The notes beneath the pieces are model-generated. The model saw only the letters and a list, made by a program, of their open reading frames with translations, was not told the DNA's origin and did not search any database. Shown here in pieces: positions 56,588 through 64,000 of a DNA stretch of 64,000 bases (its first letter is position 1; each line of letters begins with the position of its first letter). Source of the stretch: Exobasidium rhododendri (lineage: Eukaryota; Basidiomycota; Exobasidiomycetes; Exobasidiales; Exobasidiaceae); NCBI GenBank assembly GCA_026210745.1, contig CP110631.1, positions 682,001 through 746,000 on the forward strand, in the 5' to 3' direction. Position numbers and translations under genes: made by a program.

Positions 56588-57209
56588 ACTGAATGAGAGC
56601 AAGAGGTAAAGGAAAGGCAGGACATTCGTCAGCAATGTAGTCCCTTCTTCGTCGGATTCGCCATGCCAATCCATCAAGTCCCTCTGTGCTTGACAAAGGT
56701 GCGCTCCTCCTATCATTCTGTCCCCTGATATATGCTTTGCCCATCCCCCTTCCACCCTCCCCTTCCATACCACTCAGCTTGAGGCGTCCCAAAGCATCCT
56801 CTTCCGCGACTTACATTGACGACTCTTGTAAGGGTTGACGGTAGATACGATACAAAAGATCGCACTTGGCTCTGCTGAAATTGTCCTCTCTCAGCCTCTT
56901 GCCTGCACTTGCATCTCCAATGCTGCCAATCCGCTTGCCTCCTTGAAAAAATTAAGTAACAAGCGAATTGACTAAGTCGCGTGCGCATTACTTATTCTAT
57001 TAGCGCCGCAGTCGTGATAGTGTCTACTATGATCGATTTTGTATATCTCTCGCTTACAGACCAGTTTTCCTCGTGCTTTTGTAGACTTCCCTTTGCTTGA
57101 GTAAAAAATCCCCCCATTGGCTGCGCGACGCTTTCGACTTCGAGATTGCAATTTGGCAGATTGAGACTGCGAATTTTCTCACCTCACTCAACCACATCCA
57201 TACTTCAAG
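56588..57209. promoter_or_regulatory. Divergent ribosomal-protein promoter with RPL19 leader intron
   Basis: A 622-bp region between RPL19 (-) and RPS27 (+). The proximal 225 bp are the inferred RPL19 5'-UTR intron. The rest holds both promoters and contains CCATTGG at 57113-57119 (a CCAAT box on the minus strand). Confidence 0.5.
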
Positions 57210-57817
57210 ATGGTGAGTACTTTTTGCATCGTGAGGGGCGCAGGCAGACGAATAGGCAGTGATGGAAGCACGGAGCAGGGCAAAATAGCGAAGGCTTTGA
57301 TAAGAATCATTATGAACAGAACTCGGGGGAAGCGTTCTGCTCAAGTATCGAATCGGTGGCGATGACGAATCTCTCTTGAAAGACGGAATGTGTATCTTTC
57401 GATGTTATAGCTTCACAGTCCAACGCTCGTTTTTTACACCAAGTTTCGACGGCTGCTGACACATCTGCCTATCTCTCTGCAGACTCTTGCCATTGACTTG
57501 CTGAATCCCAGCGCTGAAAACCAACTACGAAGCCACAAGCTCAAGAGGTTGGTCCAGAACCCAAACTCCTTCTTCATGGATGTCAAGTGCCCTGGATGCT
57601 TTGCCATTACCACCGTTTTCTCGCACGCTCAAACAGTTGTCGTCTGCTCGTCCTGCGCTCAAGTCCTTTGTCAGCCAACTGGAGGAAAGGGAAGACTCAC
57701 AGAAGGTGCGTCGTAGATCTCCGTACGCTCTTGGGGAGTAAGTAGTATGATGAAGCTGATCCTCTCTCTTCTCGATCTTCCTTTTTTTTAGGATGCTCAT
57801 TCCGACGCAAGACATAA
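57210..57817 (+). CDS. RPS27: 40S ribosomal protein S27 (eS27)
   Basis: Exon 1 is the ATG alone (57210-57212); exons 57483-57705 and 57792-57817 complete 83 residues. The sequence is canonical: [47 protein letters not shown] (the four-cysteine zinc site), [11 protein letters not shown] and CSFRRKT across the last splice. An ATG-only first exon is common in ribosomal-protein genes. Intron 1 is 270 nt, much longer than the other introns here. Confidence 0.97.
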
Positions 57818-59415
57818 GCAAGTGCGCAACGACATGATCATTCAATATTTCCTTTTGTCTTTTTTTCCGTCTCGACCATTCACACCATGTTTCCATTAAC
57901 AAGTCTTGTCATCCAACAAAATTAAATAGTATGGGCATTTAGCGAGGACGGCAGACTCAACGTACGGGTGGCCTTTGTTGACCAACGATGAGCTGTGTAG
58001 ATTTGGGGAGGAGGTTAACATGAGCCAGGTCTCGAAAGGGATTTCGGTGAAATGTAGGTCTTTCTGGGAAAGGTGCTCAAAAGGGCAGTGCGAAGAAGGT
58101 CAATGTTCCTTCTAGCCTGTCGTCTCTCCGTTGGCGTGTCTACACGAAGGATCACGAAGTACATTCAGTCACCTCTCTTCCCTTCTGATTTGACCCCACC
58201 CACTCCCCAAGTGATTTTCCATTTTCCTTCTCAGCCCCAGTTCCTTACAATTCTCCTTCTCTTGCCTGGTCTCAGAATGGTCCGAATGTCCCAATCTGCT
58301 GAAGGCAGCGATTTTGATGCGTCTCTCAACAGTACACTACTGTTTTCACCTTTGTCTCGTACGCAACGATGGCGACTTTTCACGCCGTGGGTGGTGAGAG
58401 TGCTGCTTGCAGTAAAGAGAATAGAGGGAGGCGTAGCTTGTTTGCACGTGGCAAAGTCGGCGCACCCCACGGCTTCTCGGGCTTTTCTTCCATGTCGCTA
58501 AAACGCGCCTGGCTTCGAAGGAAAGGTTCTCTACCTACGCCTACCAGATACGGTACATGCCGTAGCAATTAGAAGATGAGAATACTATTGATCTTCTAAT
58601 GCTAATAAAAATATTCCTCTCTTAGAAGAGCGAGCGGTACGACACGGAGCTCCTTGGCGGGCGGCGGGGTGGTGTGATTGCACTACGCTCTCTGAGGGTA
58701 TTGATGGACTTTCCGTGCCCTCCCTCAACAGCTGTGTTCAGACTCGCAAAATTTGACCTCGGCGTATCGTTCTCTTAATTCCCCTTTCATATTGTATTCT
58801 GGCAGCTAAGGGTCTCGACTTACGCGGTCTTCAGTCCACTCATTCGAAATTCCTCAGGCGCGCTTGGTGCCTCTCTCCAGCTCTATTTGCGGTATCAAAT
58901 TCCTCCCTTAGACGTGATTATTTCTAGTTTAACCTTTCATTACAGAGGAGAGAAATTTCGTGATTAAAAAGTTGGCGGTCAATGTAAAAAGAATTAGAGT
59001 AGCGTGTTGAGAATAATCTGATCATTTTTGGCAAGAGAGAAAGACAGAGAGAGAGAGAGCAAACAATGCAAGCACGAAAAACGAATGACTTGCCGCGACA
59101 ATCTGGCAGCTACCGTTTCCTAGTGAATTATTACTCGCTCTCTTCCTTTCTGTCCAACGTCTCCGTGGTTCCCCTCGCTCTTGTACCTTCCACAACCAGC
59201 ACAGCGTCGAGGTCTTCCTTGCTCACCACCGCAAGCAGACTCTCGTCCGTTCTCACACCACAACAGTCATTAAGAGTATATAGAATCGCCGGATATTTTT
59301 CTTATCAGGCGCACCCCTTTTTTCTTTCCTATCGTAATTTCTTGGATCCTCGTCATCGCTTGTGGCGTCTTACGTACATCAGCATCTTCAAGACACCTAT
59401 AATACACCGACAAAT
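57818..59415. other. Long intergenic region upstream of ERG3
   Basis: 1.6 kb without a convincing gene. A 142-codon frame (58073-58501) lacks an ATG and any recognisable motif. GTGGTGTGAT at 58669-58678 (reverse complement ATCACACCAC) is one mismatch from the classic sterol-response element ATCACCCCAC. A GA-repeat lies at 59045-59060. Confidence 0.4.
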
Positions 59416-60565
59416 ATGGACGTCATCCTCAGATACGCAGACGACTACGTTCTGGACAGCGTTTGGGCTTGGGCCTTGCCTGCCATTCCCCACTCGGCCT
59501 CTGACTCAACCGTAGGCTCCTTCAGGGATGCAGCTTTGGGCGCCTCGTCCAAGATTGCATCGCCTTCCTCAAGTGCCATCTCGAACTTGACCGCTTCCTT
59601 GGCAAGTGTGTGGTCGAAAGGAAATGCAGCGGCAGCAGCGGCTGGTTCTTCTGACTCTATGGCCGGACAGGTCATGGATGCAGCAGCAGATTGGGAGTCT
59701 CTCAAGGGCGTCAGTGCTTGGGGCAGAGATCACTTCATCAGACAATCCGTCTCTCTCTACGCCATCACTCTCGTCGGCATCATGGTCCTCTACTTTGGAT
59801 TTGCTTCGCTTTCTTACTACTGCTTCTTCAATCACGAGATGAAGAAGCACCCGCGTTTTCTCAAGAATCAGGTGGCGCTCGAGATCAAGACATCCTTGGA
59901 CGCTTTCCTTCCCTTAGATGCCTTGACTCTTCCCTGGTTCTTGGCAGAGGTACGCGGTCATTCTTTGCTGTACGACAAGATCTCCGATTACGGATTGACG
60001 TACGCTATCTTGAGTGTGCCCTTCTTTCTCGTCTTTACCGACTTTTGCATATATTGGATTCACAGGATAGAGCATCACCCTCGACTGTACAAGCATATCC
60101 ACAAGCCCCACCACAAGTGGCTCGGTGAGTTTATCTCTACTGCATATAGTATTCACTGTCTGTGGCGGAAGCTGACGTCCATTTTTTCCTCTCTCTCTCT
60201 TCGTCGTTGCAGTACCTACACCGTTTGCGTCGCATGCTTTCCACCCCATTGATGGATATGCCCAATCGTTGCCCTACCACATCTTCGTCTTCATCTTCCC
60301 ACTCCACAGGGCCATCTACATGGGATTGTTCGTCTTTGTCAACTGTTGGTCAATCCTGATTCACGACAGCGATATGATTTGCAATTCTCCCTTGGAGAAG
60401 ATCATCAACGGACCTTCGCATCACACCCTGCATCACCTTTACTTCAACGTCAATTACGGTCAATACTTTACAGGATGCGATCGAATGGGTGGAAGTTATC
60501 GAGCTCCCAAGGCAGAGGACGACCCTCTTTTAGACGTATCAAAGTCGGCAAAGAAGATGCTATAG
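59416..60565 (+). CDS. ERG3: Sterol C-5 desaturase (ERG3)
   Basis: Exons 59416-60124 and 60213-60565 give 353 residues. The di-iron histidine boxes are HRIEHH, HKPHH and HHTLHH. The stretch WLVPTPFASHAFHPIDGY, restored across the splice, and SLPYHIFVFIFPL are specific to the ERG3 group rather than ERG25. Membrane helices flank the boxes. The enzyme introduces the C5-C6 double bond in ergosterol synthesis at the ER. The first 110 residues include an Ala/Ser-rich variable segment. Confidence 0.95.
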
Positions 60566-61623
60566 ATGGGTTATCTTGCGATACTCCAACGTGCGCCGAG
60601 CATGACCTTATACCCAGTCTTCGCAGTCCTCTGCCCGTTCCCTCAGCTGGCAAGTGGCATCACTTTTGCCTTGCGCTGTCTTCTTTTACTACACTATCTT
60701 CTTCCCTGTCTGTACTGCACAGTACGACTCCACCTACAATCATTGGACTATAATCCTGCCCTGTCTCTTCTTCCTTTTTCCGTTTGCTGTACAATCATCT
60801 AACATCGTTCCGCGAACCTCTCACATGTGACAGATTCTCCCTAAACAATACATTCCCACCAGCACTCAAGAGTCCACCAACCGGGAGGCATGATATCTCT
60901 ACAGGGATTTCTAGTACTCCTGCCGTTCCCGCGAGATAAACGCATCCGCGATATCAACAGGCCTTGCGCATCAGTTCCGTACGGTCGAGATCTAGATAGT
61001 TTCTTGCAACGAGATCTTCGGGAAAGTCCCTGGCTCATGCGTGGCCGTCTTCCTGCCTCAGACTAAGCTCTCCCGCGTCTCCTCCCTGAAGGGATCAGAT
61101 CTCATCAGATTAGGGACACCAGGGCAACAACAATCTAAAGATTCGATCTTGAGGATATTGCCCATCAGCGGGATAGTGAGGATCAGTAAGCCTCACATCG
61201 CTTGAGCAGACCGTCAGATGAGAAAGTCCAGCCCGATTTACATTCAGCGCCGTCAAAAGCGACAAAAGACACGACTTGCTCTCTTTGCCGCTCCTCGTTC
61301 TGCGCCGATTGACATGATTCGAGACCGTATGCAAGTGGCGATGTAGAGATTGACGTAGAGATCAAGAACAACGAAGGGCCGCAGGAGGATTTCTGTTCCC
61401 CTCGTGGTCACGATAGATGATCAGGGGGCAATGCAGGAATAGTAAGACAGGGGGAGAGATGCAGGGAATTGTGTGACCCTTGTGTGATCGATGCTCGTTC
61501 TATTCAAGCGGCACGAGTGGGACAACATGTCTTTATCTTGTCTCTCAGCTTAGGGAAATATCTGCGTTCATTGAGTGAATAGACGAGAACGATCGCTGCG
61601 GCGAAAGGACGAGATCAAATGCT
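60566..61623. other. Convergent intergenic region, no gene seen
   Basis: 1.06 kb between ERG3 (+) and the spliced unknown gene (-). Frames found here are short and lack domains. No RNA gene was recognised. Confidence 0.45.
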
Positions 61624-62471
61624 TTAAACTACAAAGCGAACATCCGTCGTCCAATCATCAGGTACCTCGCCGCCCACCTCGAGCTCCCCTTTGACTGCCT
61701 TCGTTGCCGCTATAGACACCACCTTGTCGTTTGTAAAATCCTTCTCGTCTTCAGGGTCCAGGGTCAACATCGCTTCGTCGTTTTTTGCTAGAATTGTGCC
61801 CATACTCTTGACAGGTCGTGCAATACCTTCTTTTGCCAAAAAATAATCCTTGTTCTGATGAATGATGTTGTCGTAAGCATGATCGATGCGGAAGTTCTCC
61901 ACTTCTGGGGAAATATAAGTTTGGGAAATGGATCTACGATTCGCTTGAAATGCTTTGAAGCTACTTTGCACACTGTGATCCGGAATCGAAACAAATCCCC
62001 ATGATTTCATTACTGTCTGTATGATAAACATCGCCACACGAACAAATCAAAGTCCCTCCCTTTCTCCAGAGTACGAGCTTACCGCCAGCATCACAATCGA
62101 TGGTGGTTTCTCCTCGAGCTTGACAGTGACGACTGAAGGCATGAAAGACTTGACAGGCCACCTGATGTGGGACAGGGGCGGAAAGTTTGCCGGATAAGAT
62201 GACGTGCTTAGACAGAACTCCGAGTAACCCTTGCGGTACTCTCCTGCCGCTCACAAGTAACTTGATGATGTGCTCAGACTTCTCGTCAATATGTCTTCCA
62301 TCTTTGTTGTTCTGTCATCTTCGATCAAGATCATGAAGGGTAGTATCTGCTCTATCAGATACGCTAGCTGACCATCGTGAACTTGGAAACAGATGTCGGT
62401 GCAAAATTCGGATCGTTGGCAGGCTCTGGTGCTCTCATCCGTGGAATCATCTTTACGATATGATGTGTCAT
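61624..62471 (-). CDS. Unrecognised protein, three exons
   Basis: Proposed exons 62471-62373, 62311-62083 and 62012-61624 give 238 residues: MTHHIVKMIPRMRAPEPA, then NNKDGRHIDEKSEHIIKLL, LSKHVILSGKLSAPVPHQV, and GVMKSWGFVSIPDHSVQSS to the end DDWTTDVRFVV. Phases close only if intron 2 ends at the second of two adjacent CAGs (62013). TTTTAAATAA about 85-95 bp upstream of the ATG could be the TATA element. It is mixed alpha/beta and soluble, with no signal peptide or membrane helix. No family was recognised; it may be lineage-specific. Confidence 0.6.
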
Positions 62472-63357
62472 TTCAATGATGCTATCTTTGCTTCTTGATC
62501 ACGGAGAATTCATCACATAGCGAAGCGCATTCGACCGCCACTATTTCGCCAAGCTTATTTAAAACTGCGTCTGGGACATTCTGCGAAATGAATTTGTATG
62601 AAGCGGGATCCAGGAAGCTTTCACCGTGAGTCTATCGACCCTGTCATCACTTTTCATGGTCATGTAGGATGTTCCTTCCTGCTACACGCTGCACAATCCT
62701 CGGTGGTGCCTCCAAGTAGGGCAAGTGCTGCATGGGCAAGAGTGTTGATGAGAGAGGACAAATTCAAACTAAAACGAATGAAGGAGAGATATGGAAAAGA
62801 AAGAAGTACTTTGTCGGGAAGACTGTAATACACATCCCTGTTTCTGCCCTCGCCCGTAAGGTCAGATCTGATAGACGGCCTTTTCCACACAAGGGAACGC
62901 TTCTTGCTCTCGTTTGTATTCATGGCTCCGCTCTGCCGCCATCGGCTCCACCTCTCCACGCCACGAAGCAAGGTTGGTTGTGACGGTAAAACTCTATGGT
63001 CACCGTCACCAGGTGACGGTGACCATAGAGTTTTACCCGGCACATACAAATCTGGTTCGTGGCGTAGAGAGGTGACTGGCATGGCGGTGGAACGGGGACG
63101 GCCTCTGAGTATGCCGCGGACATGGATACTTCCTTAGCGGGCTTTTAGGACAAGGGTCGCGCCTTGAATCGCATTGGAGCGCCGTACGCGTCGATCCGAT
63201 TCCCATTCGTTTGTGCCTAAGGTCAGTGCCGAGGTCGGGCTGCGGAGTAGCCACATGCGTTCTGATCACCTGACTTGCTGGAAAAATCGACAGAATCACA
63301 TTTCCAGAAAATATATAAAGGGAACGATTACGGGCATCCATTCTTACTTTTCTCTTC
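62472..63357. other. Intergenic with large inverted repeat
   Basis: This region holds the promoter of the 238-aa gene, the inverted repeat at 62985-63037 and the promoter of the U1 snRNA gene (ATATATAAAG at 63310-63320, about 40-45 bp before the RNA start). Overlapping frames have no coding character. Confidence 0.5.
62985..63037. repeat. Perfect 26-bp inverted repeat with 1-nt spacer
   Basis: The arm 62985-63010 (GGTAAAACTCTATGGTCACC and six more bases) is the exact reverse complement of 63012-63037, separated by one A. Homology between the arms continues imperfectly outward: CACCTCTCCACGCCACGAA (left) against CACCTCTCTACGCCACGAA (right, reverse complemented). The whole structure spans roughly 62950-63076. 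Confidence 0.93.
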
Positions 63358-63536
63358 ATACTTACCTTGCGCGGATTGTCCTTATCATGCATTGGGAAAT
63401 CGATTTGCGGACTTGATCATTGCACGGCGACACACTTGTCCTCAGTCTTGTCTGCTCATCTTCAATGTGCTCTGCACTTTGAACGTGTTCCATATTTTGC
63501 TTGGCCTCTCTTCCGCTTCGGCGGAGGGGAGGCCTT
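63358..63536 (+). ncRNA. U1 spliceosomal snRNA
   Basis: The 5' end ATACTTACCT (63358-63367) is the invariant U1 sequence that pairs with 5' splice sites. Stem-loop I can form between 63374-63381 and 63394-63401. A second hairpin starts with GGAC/GTCC (63409-63412 with 63438-63441) and contains ATTGCAC at 63419-63425, the loop II / U1A-binding motif. ATTTTG at 63494-63499 is an Sm site. The 3' stem-loop pairs 63503-63516 with 63521-63534 (14 bp including two G-U) around a TTCG loop, followed by T6. The length of about 178 nt fits U1 (human 164). A TATA-like box lies upstream. The exact 3' end is estimated. Confidence 0.88.
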
Positions 63537-63767
63537 TTTTGCGTTAGGTCAATCTCTCTCCTCCTGTATAGGTACTGACTAGCTGTGAGTCGAGTACTGT
63601 GCTGAGCTAGTGTCTGGCCAAGCCAGGTACTTGTTGCAATACAATCCGTTTCCTTGCCCCTCTTAGCCTTTGTCTTACTGCTTCGCCTCATTGCGGAGAA
63701 GGGAGTGGCTGTCAGCCCGGGCAGTAGACTAAGACGGCAGTGCTAGGGTGGGGGTGTAGAGCCAGCA

Positions 63768-64000
63768 TCAAATAAGATTGAGGCGCTGCCGGTTTGAGCG
63801 TCCCTCGTATTGGAGATTAATGGGCGAATCGATCTCTTGGAGGATTTGAACGAGAAAAGGGCAGCTCTCCCTTGTCGTGATGCGCAAAGGGGTATGAATC
63901 CAGTGGACATCACTGTACAAACAAGCACGAGACTAAGACAGACTGAGAGGAGATGGAGACTCACGCAAAGAAAGATGTGACTATGCCGAGCAGCGGTCGA
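63768..64000 (-). CDS. 3' end of a gene running off the right edge, unrecognised
   Basis: A partial upstream exon (64000-63965) and a last exon (63912-63768) are joined by a 52-nt intron with GTGAGT donor and TACAG acceptor. The joined reading gives PLLGIVTSFFA-DVHWIHTP followed by about 40 residues ending in RQRLNLI. The phase (two bases carried over) is consistent and removes a stop present in the unspliced frame. The 5' part lies outside the window. Family and function are unknown. Confidence 0.45.

Noticed and set aside
58073-58501. 142-codon open frame upstream of ERG3.
   Set aside because: It begins without an ATG, has no recognisable motif and contains no supporting splice structure.
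62336-62375. TAGTATCTG with nearby ATCAGATA resembles the U2 snRNA branch-recognition region.
   Set aside because: The U2 5' segment (GGCTAAGATCAAG) is absent and the stretch is an intron of the 238-aa gene.
63503-63540. GC-rich hairpin plus T6 looks like a bacterial intrinsic terminator.
   Set aside because: It is explained better as the 3' stem-loop of U1 snRNA, given the other U1 motifs upstream.
1-64000. Possible tRNA genes, CRISPR arrays, insertion sequences or LTR elements.
   Set aside because: No GGTTCGANTCC-type B box with a matching cloverleaf, no spaced direct repeats, and no transposase or reverse-transcriptase motifs were seen on either strand.

Overview
The window is nuclear DNA of a fungus, most likely a basidiomycete. 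About 45 protein-coding genes are packed on both strands. Nearly all have short introns (mostly 60-130 nt) with GTGAGT-like donors, CTGAC/CTAAC-like branch sites and CAG/TAG acceptors, and several begin with a tiny first coding exon. The proteins are fungal and eukaryotic core functions (ERG3, ELO elongase, neutral trehalase, ACR3, UreF, RNA14, SPT2, ARP3, CCT5, RPL19, RPS27, CMC4). There is no sign of a prokaryotic or viral block, no CRISPR, no tRNA and no intact transposon. Placement below Basidiomycota is not possible from the sequence alone.

Layout. 0.2-8 kb: a diacylglycerol-kinase-like lipid kinase, a coiled-coil protein with a split Hsp20-like domain, an ankyrin protein, free-methionine-R-sulfoxide reductase, two small conserved-looking proteins and a SET-domain protein. 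8-20.7 kb: a DUF427 protein, a lipocalin-like protein, cyclophilin, 1-Cys peroxiredoxin, an NME6-type nucleoside diphosphate kinase, a DUF1275 membrane protein, a small hydrophilic protein, NF-YC, ACR3, a glycerate-kinase-like protein and MYG1. 21-34 kb: ELO elongase, CCT5 and ARP3 (divergent), a 922-aa unknown membrane protein and RNA14. 35.6-45.5 kb: cytochrome P450, SPT2, neutral trehalase and the SGT1/ecdysoneless homologue. 45.8-55.5 kb: a UPF0658 Golgi membrane protein, a mitochondrial carrier, a GPI-type cysteine-rich surface protein, an HCNGP-like protein, CMC4, UreF and p23. 55.8-64 kb: RPL19 and RPS27 as a divergent ribosomal-protein pair, ERG3, an unrecognised spliced gene, a U1 snRNA gene and the 3' end of a further gene running off the right edge.

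The most notable non-coding find is the U1 snRNA gene at about 63358-63536 (+). It has the ATACTTACCT 5' end, an ATTGCAC loop II, an ATTTTG Sm site and a GC-rich UUCG-capped terminal hairpin. About 320 bp upstream lies a 26-bp perfect inverted repeat (62985-63037). Further points are a diverged tandem duplication in the CMC4 leader, a (CAG)15 tract inside ARP3 intron 1 and a bZIP-like near-palindrome in the cyclophilin/peroxiredoxin promoter.

Many neighbours are divergent and share short promoters: fRMsr/123-aa protein, cyclophilin/peroxiredoxin, NDK/DUF1275, TDA10-like/MYG1, CCT5/ARP3, trehalase/SGT1, HCNGP/CMC4, UreF/p23 and RPL19/RPS27. Exon boundaries were inferred by hand from splice signals, reading-frame continuity and remembered family motifs. 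No database search was possible.
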